Positions 1 to 19,237 of a stretch of 64,000 nt of DNA are shown here, one piece after another. The stretch spans positions 15,340,319 to 15,404,318 of the forward strand of contig CM075852.1 in assembly GCA_037975125.1 (NCBI GenBank), read 5' to 3'. The notes beneath the pieces were generated by a model. That model was not told the origin of the DNA. It did not search any database and was given only the letters and a program-made list of their open reading frames with translations. Numbering within the stretch: position 1 is the stretch's first letter; every line of letters begins with the position of its first letter. Position numbers and translations under genes: made by a program. This stretch comes from Latrodectus hesperus. Its lineage: Eukaryota; Arthropoda; Arachnida; Araneae; Theridiidae.

Positions 1-1200
1 GTAATCTTTGTAACTTCTTTACAAAGATTTTCAGCAATTTGTTATCGTAATTTCATCTTGTTTTTAAAACTTTTTCTAAGGTTTTCCTTTTTTTATCACA
101 ATTTTAATTTGTTTAAAAAGATTTTAGCATTTTAATTTTTAATTCTGTTAATTTTCTTAGCATTTTAATTTTCTAAAGATTTTTATGTTATTATAATGTA
201 TAATTAAATTGCTGATGAAGATTTTATATTTAAAGATTAATTACTCTATTTTTAATTACTTTACAAACACTTTTAGCATTTTGTTGTCGTATAATTTTGC
301 TAATAAAAATTTTTCTAAGATTTACATTTTTTTCTCATAATTTTAACTTGTTTCCAAATGTTTTCAGACTTTTCCTATAGTGATTTGTAATTTTTTTACA
401 AAAATATTCGTTTCCTTATTGTAATTTTAACTTATTTTAAAAAAATTTTTTATTATAGTTTTAATTTATTTAAAATTTCACTTTACCACAGCAACTGTTT
501 TTATTTGATCACAAAGCTTTTAAAAATTTTATGACTTTAATTTTAACTCGTTTGTAAAAAAATTCAATTTAAAGATTTTTGACAAATTCAAGACTTAATT
601 TTTAGCATGGTATTCAGATTATAGCATTTTATTATTGAAATTTTAATTTATTTATAAAAATTTCCAAAATATTTTTCTTTTTTTTATCATTATTTTTACT
701 CACACAAAAAGATTCAATTTAATGATTTTTACTCTAATTTTAATTTGGTTAAAAGGGTTTTCAGTACTTTAATATCACTGTTTTATCTTTTTTATGATTT
801 TTTTATATTTTCATATTATTATCATAATTTCTATTTCCCTATAAGATCTTTATAATTTTATTTCTGATTTGTTTACAAAAATTTTGAAAGATTTCCATTT
901 CATTAAACGTTGCTATTTGCGAACTTTTACGATATTTTTCTGTAATAATTTTCATTTATTTATATTTTCTTTTTTTACCATCGTAATATTAACTTAGTTT
1001 TTTTAAAAAAAAGTATATAATTTGAATTTGCGTATAAAAATTTCACTTTACAATCACAATTTTTGCATTTGTTTACAAAAATATTAAACTTTTCATTAGC
1101 ATAATATTGCCATGTTTACAAATATTTTCGAAAAAATTCCATTTTATTGTTTTTATTTCAGCTTGTTTACAAAACTTTTCATATCACTCGAATAGTGTTT
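1..1200. repeat. Degenerate AT-rich tandem repeat
   Basis: The stretch repeatedly returns to variants of the same theme: a GTTTACAAAAATTTT-like block followed by CAGCATTTTATTATCGTAATTTT-type blocks, spaced roughly 45 to 60 bases apart. Copies are strongly diverged and often partial. No open reading frame of note is present. It may be an old satellite or minisatellite that runs off the left edge. Confidence 0.45.
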
Positions 1201-1713
1201 ACAACATTTTAATTCTAAGAATATAAATGTTGAAGAATGAAGATAATTAAAAACCAATGCTATTGAATGTCTTCAATAAAACTTTTATATACATAAAATC
1301 TCGATAATTTTTATATTTACGGATTCCATTTTTGAAATAGTGCAAAAATCATTGCTGAGTTAACTTTATGCTTCGAATGTTTATTGTTTCAATAAAAGGA
1401 ATCCTGTAGAATAATTACTATCGCCATATTTCTACGATTGTTTCTATGTAGTTGCGGCAGCAATAACTTTTCTGTTGCCGTTATTGAAATCTGGCATCAC
1501 CTTTTGTATGATGTATTCGCCTCGTGAACAAAATAAAGTAAGATACGAGATCCCAACACGTTACTTGATTCGTCATTTTGTGATTCCAACAGCCTTTGGT
1601 GTCCCATGAACTACAAAAGATGTCGAATTCATAAAATTAAATTTTTAAGGCAGATAAAAATGAGATTTCAAGTCTCCGTCAACTATTTCGGTTGACAATA
1701 GTTTCCATTTTTT
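1201..1713. other. AT-rich, nothing recognised
   Basis: No coding signal, RNA gene or repeat boundary was recognised between the degenerate repeat and the SINE. Confidence 0.4.
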
Positions 1714-1726
1714 GCCAATTTATCAT

Positions 1727-2110
1727 GTTATTGTTGTTACTTATGACACTTGGACAAGCCAAGTTCGCTATGCCTTGGCAATGCGAATTTAAGTCAATTG
1801 GGAGCGTCTTTCGTTTAATCAGAGCACCATGAAGGTGAAAGTACGACTTTTGCTCTTCAAATCCTCCGATAGATGGCAGCACCAGAGGATCTACTCCCTC
1901 AATTTTGGCATTGATCTGAAGGGGGAGTAAATTTCTCCAGACCATTGCACCCATGGTAACTGCTCAATGACCGACCACAGGACTATCGATTCCACAGATT
2001 TAACGAGCACGTATATCGCATGTACTCGGTGGGTCTTTGGCGGCAATGGGAATCGAACCCCGTCCTTCTGGATGGAAGACCGATACCCTAACCACTAGGC
2101 TACCACGGCC
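1727..2110 (-). mobile_element. tRNA-derived SINE, family A, full length
   Basis: Read on the minus strand, it starts with a tRNA-like head containing an A-box (GGTAGCCTAGTGG, at 2092-2104) and a B-box (GGTTCGATTCCC, near 2050-2061), the internal RNA polymerase III promoter. A body of about 300 bases follows and ends in an AAC-rich tail at the left. It is flanked by a perfect 13-bp duplication, GCCAATTTATCAT, at 1714-1726 and 2111-2123, so the insertion boundaries are firm. The 91-codon reading frame inside it is incidental. Other copies lie at 31.5 kb and 40.3 kb. Confidence 0.85.
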
Positions 2111-2123
2111 GCCAATTTATCAT

Positions 2124-4441
2124 AAGGGCCCTATAATAAGCAATCGTTAAATTTTTTATACCAACTAATTAAAATTAAATTTGAAGAAGTTATTAAATTT
2201 TTTATGGTAATTAAATTCTATTCACTATTATTATAAAAAAATAAACTAAACATACACCCCCAATTAAAATCATTGTACGATCTAAATTGTGACAAGTTTC
2301 TTTTGTAGAATTAAAGTGTTTAAGCTTCTATTTACGAGTTACTATTGGAAAAAATTTTCACTTATGGGGAAAGTCTTGTAAAACAAGAAACTTTCGGAGG
2401 AGGGTAAAAACTAGCTCGATAGTGTGTCCTATCTTTTGAGACAGATGCCGCTGCAGTAAAACCGAGTATTTGAGGGGGGAAAAAGTTCGGAAGTTGTTTT
2501 AAGAAACTTGATAAATGTGACGGGAACTACATGAACCATATCGTTTTTCTTTGCAAGTTGTGTAAAAGAAATAGTTCGATTTTTCAAAAAAAAAAAAAAA
2601 AAAATGCACCTTCGCTTTTGATTACAGACTAAAGGTGTCAAATAAAGATCCATTTTAGCAAATGAATACAACTCTGAGAAATAAAAACCTTTATCTAACC
2701 TTAAGAAAAATTGCGCATAAAAAACACATGAGCATTAGAATATTTGATTTTTTATTACAAGCAAGTTTAGAAGGATTTGAGAATTGCAATTTATTTAACA
2801 AAGTGAAGTTGTGTAGATTTCTTTCTATCAGATGCAGTATTTTAATCCTTTTATATCGTTAAATGTCATTTGCTTACATTTTAAATGGTCATATAAAGCT
2901 ATATTTTAAACAGCTATTAATAACGATTTCTTTTTTTTTCAATAATCGATAATAGCTATTAAAAATTCTTTCTTTCTTTTTTTCCCAAGAAACGATCAAC
3001 TCTACAGATTTTTCGAATAATTTCAAATATAAAGAGATAATTTAAGAAGAGCTGGAATAAAATTTCGATAGAATATTAAAATATATAAGTTGTTCGCAGT
3101 GTTAAGTATATTATAATATCATATATTTTTAACATTAATTAAATAAACGTTGAATAACAAGAAAATATGCAAATAAGTACATTTTCTATCTTAAAATAAT
3201 GAAAAATATTTTATTTCTTCAGTTGAAAAGTGAATATAAAATATGATGTTTTATCTCAAAAATTTATATTGATGTAGAATTCTAATAAAAAATTCTGAAA
3301 TGAGTTTTTTCACCGAATCTTTGGAATCAGAATTTTTTTTTGGTTGAATTCTTTATTTAAAAAAACTCGATCACACCGAACGTTTTACACTTTCAAAAGG
3401 ACACTAAATTCAATTCTTTTAAGGTAAAATATTTTGATATAAATCAGGTTTAATTTGTCACCAGCGTACAAATAGTCTGGGTTAGAAAATTGGGTGATTG
3501 GAGTGTCAGCTAAGGTTTACAGATTGTTACTGTCTAACTTAAAATTGTTAATCTTATATTCGAATGTTTTATGCTACACTTAACGCTGTCACACGTATAA
3601 CATTATGGAATTGCAGTTCGGATTGGGTACAAATAAAATACAAATGCAAAACGAATCATACTAACTGTCAAATTACAAATTACTTTTCATTTTAAATAGC
3701 TATTGTCGATCTTTTTTAAATAAATAAAAATTTGGGCATTTTCTGTTCATTTTGCTTGTATAGAGCAATTTTCCGTTGGATCCTATCTGTAAGATAAGGT
3801 GCATAGAAAACTTTTTCTATAGTAGTTTTTCATTTTTTTGGTGCTGAATCTTGATTAATTGCTTTTTTTTATTAAGTCATAGTTTCAATGCACAGTAAAA
3901 GAATGATTTTTAGCTCAAAACAGTAAATATGTTATTCATAAAATCATTATTTATGTGAAGATATTTTCTGAAATATATTGGTAATAACTGGTGCCTTAAT
4001 GTAGTACTTCCGTTGGACTGAAGCAGTGGTCTGCGATCCAACTATTTTTCCTCATTCACACTGTATTGCTGTGATGATTTTAGTCCAATATAAATTAAAG
4101 TTAATTAAAGATCGCAATTTATTTCTTATGCTTTTATTGTTAACCCTTTGGTAAAGATCATGCTTTCATCTACGCGGATATCAAAACACAGCAACAAACT
4201 TCCTTTCAGACGAATACAATTTCAGACCTGATCAGAGTAAGTAAAAAAAGTTGATCACCATAAGAATTTATATTGTCTTAGAGGTGTTAATGCAGAGAGA
4301 TGGTCTTAATGCCCTGTGTTGTAATCCGAAAATTATAAGCGAAAATATTTTAGACTTCATCGAAGAAGATGCACAGCCAATAAACACGGGATTTGGTGTA
4401 TGGTAAATCAATGAGGCACCCGAGTTGCAAATTGGTATATA
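2124..4441. other. AT-rich, no gene recognised
   Basis: Short reading frames at 2429-2862 are low complexity, with poly-Phe or poly-Lys from A/T runs, and resemble no family. No splice-bounded exon was convincing. A mononucleotide A run lies near 2587-2603. Confidence 0.4.
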
Positions 4442-4618
4442 GACAATGATGTGGTGTGATGTCTTAATACTTCTGAGGGTGGTAGGCCAAGTATTAGGGG
4501 TCTCCTGCCTGATACCTGCTTCGAAATCACGAAGATTTCATCCGGCTGCTTCTATCTAACTGGTAGATCCCAACTCAGGGACAGATACAGGGAAGCATGC
4601 TGGTGCAACAACACCTTA
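4442..4618 (+). mobile_element. SINE family D, 5'-truncated
   Basis: It matches the 3' half of the SINE at 5410-5704, including the terminal stem-loop and the closing GCTGGTGCAACAACA. The tRNA-like head is missing. The inner stem here is TCCC/GGGA around an AACTCA loop (4568-4581), which differs from the other copies but still pairs. Confidence 0.65.
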
Positions 4619-5085
4619 ATACCTCATTGAAGCTTGCTTTATGATATGAATTGAAGGTCTAAGCTTCATCAAAAGCAATATAAAACTGCGGTGTATTATT
4701 TTGACTGATTTGATTTGCACATTTTCATAAAGATGGTCAATCCAAAATTTGTCATTGCATTTGAACAATATTTTATAGAAAACTTAAAAACATAAGATCG
4801 AAGACACTTAATTTTTTGATGATTTTAAGAGGGATATTTTCAAATTATAGTTGGCTTAGGAAATAATTTTGAAGATATTTTTTCATTTTTATTAAGTAAC
4901 TAATGGGCCAAGTCCTCCTGTTCTTATGGGTTTTGGTTTTCAGTCAGAAGAATGTACATTTGGAGAAAAATGACGACTCAGAAAAATAAAGAACTTTATA
5001 AATGTCATTTTTTTATTTATTTAGCTTTGCTCAAAAAGCTGTTTTATTACATAAAAATGGTTCTCATGGGTTGTAATGAATATTT
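4619..5085. other. AT-rich, nothing recognised
   Basis: No coding or repeat signal recognised. Confidence 0.35.
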
Positions 5086-5409
5086 TTACCAAAAGAGCTC
5101 TTTATAAAAACTGAAAAAGCAAGAAAACAGTACTTTTAGTGCAAGTGTGGTAATCACTGCCCAAATATATGACTTCCCACTAACGTTTTGGTAGCTTTTC
5201 AAAGTCTTCGGCCCAGAAACTGGATGGCCGCGAGTCCAAAAACAGATCAGCCTCATTGCGGACGTCCTGTGAAGAATAGAGGAAAGCACCAGAAAGATGT
5301 AATTGTAGGTGAGAAAAATGGTGAAATTCCAATGGAGCTATGTCGGGGATTATACGACTGGTGTGGCAAAAGGTAAAATCCCCTTCGAGTCCAGACAAAA
5401 TTTAGCGGT

Positions 5410-5704
5410 AGGCCGCGGTCGCCTGGTTGGCTAAGGCGTCGCTCTCATTATCGGAAGGTAGTGAGTTCGACTCTTGACTTGACCGAAGATCCTTCGTGTT
5501 CACTCATGGCGGCTGGGGCACTTGAAAACTGGGCTTGGTCGCAATGTCCTCCAAGTGAAATGATACCTCTGTGTGTGGCAGAACAAGTATTGGGATCTTC
5601 TGCTTGGTCTCTACTGTAATCACTGCACCCGGTTGTTTCTCTCTAACTGGTAGAGCCCAACTCAGGGCTAGGTACAGGAAAGCAGGCTGGTGCCACAACA
5701 GCAG
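5410..5704 (+). mobile_element. tRNA-derived SINE, family D, full length
   Basis: It opens with a tRNA-like head (A-box-like GGTCGCCTGGTTGGC, B-box GAGTTCGACTC at 5462-5472). It ends in the stem-loop tail TAACTGGTAGAGCCC...GGCTGGTGCC. Flanking AATTTAGCGGT (5399-5409) and AATTTAGTGGT (5705-5715) form an 11-bp duplication with one mismatch. It sits inside the mariner transposase. Its last ~70 bases resemble the 3' end of the LINE at 40654-45240. Confidence 0.85.
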
Positions 5705-5879
5705 AATTTAGTGGTGAATGCAGACACACATATATTCATGCATTATGATGGAACAGTTCCTCCTTGCATCAGAATTCAGTTCAAGATTTGGATTCGATAC
5801 TAGCTTCAACAAGAATTATATCTTTGATGCCTGAGCCTTCTCTAGTGCCAAAAGCTAAAGTACCTATTAACAACAAACT

Positions 5880-6415
5880 ACCAGAATTTGTAAATTTTGT
5901 ATTGATGTCATTTACAAGATTCTACCAGTGGATGATTCTCTAAAACCCTTGCCTCTTTGTGCTTACGTTATTTTAAGTATTTTTGTAATCCTTTTGTTAA
6001 ATTTCTGTAAATATTGTCTAATGCCCCTCCTTGCTATTCTCATTTGTTTACACCCATACTCTGTCACGTACTTTTTAATTGTTCTGTTTGTTTTGTTCTA
6101 ATGATTGATTGTAAATTTTGTCTTTGCCCCAACTTGATCTTACCAATAGCGTAAACTCACACACAATTACTCACCTTGTACTTGTGCTGTCTAATAATGT
6201 TATTATTTTTTTTTTGCTCACACAATAAACTAGTCCAATGGGGACAGCTAGAGGCAGCTGATGGGTACCCTCCATTAGCGTGTGAAGTTGCGTTTCGGAG
6301 CTTGGCTCCGTTGCAGCGGTATCACTTTCTTTTCTTCTTTCCAGCAAGTCCCATCTAAACTGGTAGAACCCTTCTTGCGTTAGGTACAGGGGACTTTGCT
6401 GGTGTATACTATACT
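5880..6415 (+). mobile_element. 5'-truncated LINE 3' end
   Basis: The last 75 bases (6341-6415) match the terminal 3' UTR of the LINE ending near 45240, including the CCAGCAA...TTGCTGG outer stem and AACTGGTAGAACCC. The upstream part is T-rich and only loosely similar, so it is probably a related subfamily. It interrupts the minus-strand mariner. The left boundary is inferred from where mariner similarity resumes. Confidence 0.55.
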
Positions 6416-6990
6416 GTATCTCGCAGCACAATCTAGGATCGATGGTTTTACCTTTTTTCCAGATACCCTTTGCGAATAATACCACTTCAATCCTATCCAG
6501 ATACAAAGCATGATCCTTTTATTAGTCAAATTGCGCACTGCGACACTACCGACGGGGTCACCAGGGTCTGACCAACCCCCTTTAGGCCTTGTGTACTTAA
6601 AGTGAATCTACTTTTCATCACAAGTGACAATCCGATCCAGAATTTTGATCTTGCATTGATATTCGACCCGATTAAAGCACGCTTGAACACGTTTGTTCTT
6701 ATATGCTTGTGTCAGCTCATTCAGCATCCAGTGACTGAACTTGTACGTCAAGCTTATGAGATGCTTATCACGACTAATGGAATACCCCTAATGTCTAGCT
6801 CTTAAGTGGTTGAATACTCATGGATATTTTAAACCACTGCGAATCGTCATAAAGTGACGTACTCAGGAGCTAGACTGTAACGAAAGAAGCAACCGCTTTG
6901 TGGTTGAACTACGGGAATCCAATCCCATAAACCTTTGTTGTTCACTCTCAGGGATTACGCATAAATAAGGATTTTAATCCACAGGAGAAA

Positions 6991-8034
6991 TGTGAATCCC
7001 GCTTTCATTCTTAAATCGAGAAAAATTAAGGAGTAGGATGTTTTGCATCACTTAAATTAATATGTTGTGGCATAAGATGCTTTGCAAGGTCAGGTCATAT
7101 GTTATGTAATCATGTCTCATTTGAAAAATCCAAAAATAATAGCGAGCTCATTTATGTAAATGTTAGACATTTTTTAAAAAAATGTACAGAATTTAATTGA
7201 ATTGAAGATATTTCTTTATTTGAAATTTCTTAAAATTCAGGTTTATTATGTGTATAAAAACTTATGTCAGATGAAAACTTTTAATCTATAATCAAATCTA
7301 CATACACTTACAGAATGAATAATGACACGGTTTTTAAAGGAATTTTTATAAGCATGGTAGCGGAAATGTATCCTTTCAATGTAAATTAGAATGTGGAATA
7401 CTTTTTTTTATTGAAATAAAGCAATAATTTGTGTATGTACTACAAATGCAACTTGTCATCATATCCATGTTTTCTTAAAACGTAATTAAAATATGAAATC
7501 ATTCAATGCATTTTCCCTCTGAATTTTGTCATTTAAACTGAAATATTTAAGGATCATATAAATTAAGATTTGAAAATTTATTTTTAATTTAAAATCATAA
7601 TACAGAGAAAAATATTTTAAAATCAAATTTTAATTTATCTACAGAGCTAGTTAATCTAATTTTTATAAAAATTTTCAAATGACGTTAAAATAGTACTTAG
7701 AAGATTAATTTTTGTATATTTCCAAAATTTTAAATATTATATTTGTTTTTAGAATGATAAATAACTTTAAAAGCGTATATATACAATTCCCCACACACAT
7801 GTATATACACGAACACACACACACACACAAAATTTTTAATGAAAAAAAAAGTGACAAAAAAGGTTTTTTATGTCCTATATTAGTTTAATATATACTGCAA
7901 TGAAATTTCCTTCACCATTCAGAATTTATAATAGAAAAAATTTCAAAAAAATCTGCGAATTGTTCATTTAATAATCAAAATAAATGTCATATTCATTAGC
8001 CATAATAAATAAAATATTACACTTATATTTTTCG
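6991..8034. other. AT-rich, no gene recognised
   Basis: Only a short CA run (about 7812-7829) stands out. No coding or mobile-element signal was recognised. Confidence 0.4.
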
Positions 8035-8262
8035 TTATGCTATATCTGAATGAAATTGAAAATCCATTGATGAGTTCTTGATAGAAACGTCGAGTGAAAA
8101 ATAGGCCGTTTCGCGCAGATGGTACAGCGCACCCACGTGACTTTGTCTGAGCCGGCAGCGCACGTGTTCGGAAGATGGGGATGGAGTTTTCATTCTGCTG
8201 ATCCTTTTGATCCTCGAGGGAAGAGGATGATCCATCTTGTAGGAGAGATCTCTACACGGATC
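8035..8262 (+). promoter_or_regulatory. GC-richer island with two E-boxes, candidate promoter
   Basis: This is a sharp rise in GC and CpG in AT-rich surroundings. It holds two perfect CACGTG palindromes at 8134-8139 and 8161-8166, 27 bases apart, and lies about 600 bases upstream of the candidate first exon at 8866. No reading frame resembles a known protein. Its role as promoter or 5' UTR is inference. Confidence 0.3.
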
Positions 8263-8834
8263 GCTAAGAGATTTTATTAGGATTAAGATCGTCTACTCTT
8301 CATTCCTGGGATTATAGATTATGTCCATTTTCTAGAGAAAACTTAAGACATGATTAAGAAAATTCTAGCTTATATGTTGAGTAAGCTTGCTATAGAATAA
8401 ATAATAGTTAACTACTCTAATAATGAATGGGTGTTAATATATATCAATTTTTTTAAATGTCACAATAGATATTTGATTGGAAGTGAATTTTTACATTTAA
8501 CATACCCTGAATGAAGGGGTGAAACTAATAATTTTAAAGTCATTTCGATTACAAGCATTGAATGTAAGAACTTCAAATCTGAAGCAAACTTAAACATATT
8601 AATGAAGTGCCTAAAAATCTCACCTATTATAAAAAAAACGGATAACTCATGGAAACAGATGTGATTTATGAATGTTAGAAACTATGCTGTGAATGCACGT
8701 GTGTCTGGAAAATAATTTATTGCAAAAGAAATCGCAGCTCTAATAATGTTTGATGGGAAGTTTAAATACTCACATCAGGATTGCATTGCACCTGGCAACA
8801 TTCTGTGTCGATGAGTGAACGCGATCTTCAGGCG

Positions 8835-8861
8835 ATGGCGCGGGACGTCTCGCGTGCTTGA
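8835..8861 (+). other. Candidate uORF of 8 codons
   Basis: The frame encodes MARDVSRA and ends in TGA four bases before the main ATG at 8866. It has G at -3 and G at +4, a favourable start context, so it could reduce initiation at the downstream ATG. A possible splice acceptor (TCTTCAG, ending 8831) lies just before it. Confidence 0.35.
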
Positions 8862-8865
8862 CAGA

Positions 8866-8937
8866 ATGGACTCGCCGAAAGAGGAATCCAGAATTCCAAA
8901 GAAGACCCCCGAGAGGAAAGGGAAAGATGCGGTCAAG
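8866..8937 (+). CDS. Candidate first coding exon, protein unknown
   Basis: The ATG at 8866 has A at -3 and G at +4. The frame runs for 24 codons, MDSPKEESRIPKKTPERKGK followed by DAVK, and ends exactly at AAG|GTAAGT (donor GT at 8938), so the exon ends in phase 0. Codons are far more GC-rich than the surroundings. The peptide is highly charged, rich in Lys, Glu and Pro, and looks disordered, as many N-termini do; it shows no domain or signal peptide. I do not recognise the protein and found no convincing next exon downstream. An in-frame upstream extension is not needed because a uORF stops just before this ATG. The splice donor and start context are seen; that this is an expressed gene is inference. 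Confidence 0.5.
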
Positions 8938-9274
8938 GTAAGTTTACATTGAACTATTATTACATTTGAATTATTTTTTCCCGAGAAACTTACCAGATTA
9001 TTAATAAGAAGTTTTGTGTTTAATGTTTTCATAAAAATTTATTAAGACTTGTCTGAAAGAGCTATGGTAAGTTCTCATATATGAGTATTATATCCATGCT
9101 ATCAGTGTATTTTAAATAATTTAATAATCTCCGGCAATTGAAATTTTTTCGTTGTCAGTGACTCCTTCATTATATTTTGATCCTAAGAACATTAAATGTT
9201 GTGCAGTGTTTTGGCAGTTTATAGAGAAAGGAATACTTTTTTCATAAAATAAGAGAAAGTGCTTAGACTCCTTC

Positions 9275-14459
<5,185 letters not shown>

Positions 14460-14493
14460 ATCATCGTCATAATATATATATATATTATGACGA

Positions 14494-14545
<52 letters not shown>
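14460..14545. repeat. 38-bp perfect palindrome followed by (TA)n
   Basis: Positions 14460-14497 are a perfect palindrome with arms beginning ATCATCGTCATAATATATA and no spacer. A TA repeat continues to about 14545. Confidence 0.9.
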
Positions 14546-14548
<3 letters not shown>

Positions 14549-15054
14549 TATACAGGTATGGATTGATATGATGTATTTATCAGATTTTAAACTTAATTTC
14601 TCTCAAAAAAAAAACTTGTAGTAAATAAAATTCTAAAAATTTCAATTTAATCACCACTTAATACCTACCATTAAACAAACACAATTCTTTACAAAGGTGA
14701 AAAATAGTTGAAAATAAAAAATTGAAATGAAATAAAGACTGGGAACCAAACTAGGGATTGCTATAAGACATTGAATCGAAATTAGGACATATTTTCTTCT
14801 TTTTTGTATAAAGAATATGCAGTACTTTTTCATTATTGTCACTCTCTCTCTCTCTCTATCTTTAAGTGACATTATATAATTAATTTCCGTTCGAAAATAA
14901 TAAAGAATTTATTATATTCATATTACTATTCTAAATAATGTAAGTTTTATTAAAAAAATTTTGAACGTGTTTTGGTGCATATTGTGAGAATAAAATTTTG
15001 TAGTGTTCGATAATCATAATTATTATTACTTTTTTTATTTAAATTGTTGTATCT
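14546..15054. other. AT-rich, nothing recognised
   Basis: A short CT run lies near 14840-14858. Nothing else was recognised. Confidence 0.4.
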
Positions 15055-15440
15055 AATGCAGCAGTGGTGGTGGGACTAATCCCCATCTGGTCTAGTGGAA
15101 CTAGACCAGATCCATGAGATGATAGACAGCCAAACAGTCCAAAAGCAGATGTGGACTTTTCACAGCCTTCTCACGAGAAAACTCGAAGCACTTCGAGATG
15201 GGAAAATTGGACAGCTTCTGTTGATCCGGAGCACCTTGTCCTATGTTAGAACATAAGGCAGAAGTCTGACTTGGCTCCTATGCCTGCAGACCTTTGCTGA
15301 GCATATTGGAACGGCCTTCATGCCTTGGGTCACCCTACCAGGAGATTAGTCCTCCCGACGTACTTCACCCGTTCCGCCCAGGTACACCCCCTCGCCGGCT
15401 CTAAGAGCACTCTTTGAGGCGGCCTGCAGGACTTGAGGAG
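15055..15440 (-). repeat. GC-rich dispersed repeat, related to LINE leader at 47.4 kb
   Basis: It shares with 47390-47660 blocks such as ACAGAAGCTG, GGTGCTCCGG and AGCCAAGTCAG, in the same order and orientation (minus). It is probably a diverged 5' leader of a LINE. At 15085-15111 there is a perfect hairpin, ATCTGGTCTAG with its complement around TGGAA. Confidence 0.5.
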
Positions 15441-18025
<2,585 letters not shown>

Positions 18026-18285
18026 CTTAAGTTACTATATAAGTTTACAAAGTAAGCATAACATTAATATGTGTCATTTCGTATTGAAATTATTTATTGA
18101 AATATTATTCAAGAGACAGTCAACTTTATTATAATTATTATTGTATTTAATTCAACAATCACAAGTTTAGATTCTTAAAAATTTTAAATTTGACAATAGA
18201 AAACAAACAACTCTTATCTATCAAATTTCAAATTATTTTAAATTGCAAAAGAATTTCAAACTTCAGTTATCTAATAGTGTAATTT

Positions 18286-18329
18286 ATGTTTATAATTTGA
18301 AGTAACATAACACTTCAAATTATAAACAT
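18286..18329. repeat. Perfect inverted repeat, 18-bp arms
   Basis: ATGTTTATAATTTGAAGT at 18286-18303 and its exact complement at 18312-18329 are separated by 8 bases. Confidence 0.9.
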
Positions 18330-19044
18330 AGACTTAGTAAACTGCATAAGTTAAAGAATATTATAATCAAATAACAGTATTGTCACATAAGTAAGTTTTG
18401 GCAAAGCAATGTTTTCAGGCGGGATAGTTATATGCTTAAAAAGAACTGATTATTATATTAGTGTTCTAATTTTAAATCTTTTCGCTGATATCTGTATAGT
18501 GTAATGATTATGAACGAAATATTATACGAGAAAGAGAGAGTGCAAAAGCTTTCTCTCAAATTAATAAATTTCACCAAGTCGGAAAAACGTTTGTTTTTTA
18601 AGAGTATATTTATTGCTATCAACAGGGTAATTTTCGTAACACTTTTTTATGTCTTATGGCTTTTATATTGAATGAACTTAGTCACAAGAAATGTGAATAC
18701 AAACTCTATATGAAATATTAGTATTTAGATTGATGTTCTAGATTCTGCTACTACAAAACAGGAATTATTTTCAATTAGGTGTTTCTAATTAATTTTAACC
18801 ACCAAAAATGCTATAAAATAACAGACAATATTCTCTTTTCGAGAATAAGTCAAAGGCTTTTTATATGCATGAATCTATGGATTTTATCTTCTTCAAGAAA
18901 ATGTTCGACAATCGTGGCATACTTTATGCTATTCAGTTAAATAAATTTATACATTGTATCTTAAAGATAATATTGGACCACATTACATTATGGTATATTT
19001 TATGCCATTGAATTATGTATTTTGGATGAATTGATAATATCGAG

Positions 19045-19237
19045 AAGGTATAAAATTCATATTTTTAGTATAATTATCAAACTGTAAAACATAAAATAAG
19101 TTACAATGATCAAAGATTGTCAAAGATAAAATTCATGAAATTTATTTTTGAGAATTTATCTTCAGTTGATAATTGCAGCATATTTTATGCTTTCCAATTT
19201 GATAATTATAATGAAAATATGAATTTTATCTTTGAAA
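19045..19237. repeat. Foldback element, ~70-bp imperfect arms
   Basis: The left arm (19045-19113) and right arm (19166-19237) are inverted copies with several mismatches. Both carry ATAAAATTCATATTTT and ATAATTATCAAA blocks. The spacer holds a third copy of TCAAAGATAAAATTCAT (19120-19136). Related ATACTTTATGCTAT-type motifs recur at about 18917, 18991 and 19253, so the structure may extend further. It resembles a miniature foldback transposon. Confidence 0.6.

Larger units (their letters stand above)
5086..6990 (-). mobile_element. Decayed mariner transposon with two nested retroelements
   Basis: Minus-strand translation gives mariner transposase in pieces, in the correct order. Near 6510-6640 are an IVTCDEK block (family form VTGDEKW) and a TNKRIMLCIW block. 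At about 6430-6470 is KGKTIDPRLCCE, and near 5770 a degenerate HHNA (family form DNARPH). At 5200-5380 come PDIAPLEFHHF (family form SPDLAPSDFHLF) and the C-terminal LDSRPSSFW and KLPKRW motifs. The coding sequence has several stops and shifts and is dead. It is interrupted at about 5880-6415 by a LINE 3' end and at 5410-5704 by a SINE. The 165 bases between the two insertions match the length expected for the missing middle segment. I could not locate the terminal inverted repeats, so the outer limits are approximate. Confidence 0.65.

Noticed and set aside
2039..2113. Apparent tRNA gene
   Set aside because: The tRNA-like fold is the head of a SINE with target-site duplications and a SINE body. 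The heads at 5413, 20900, 33111 and 34400 were rejected as genes for the same reason.
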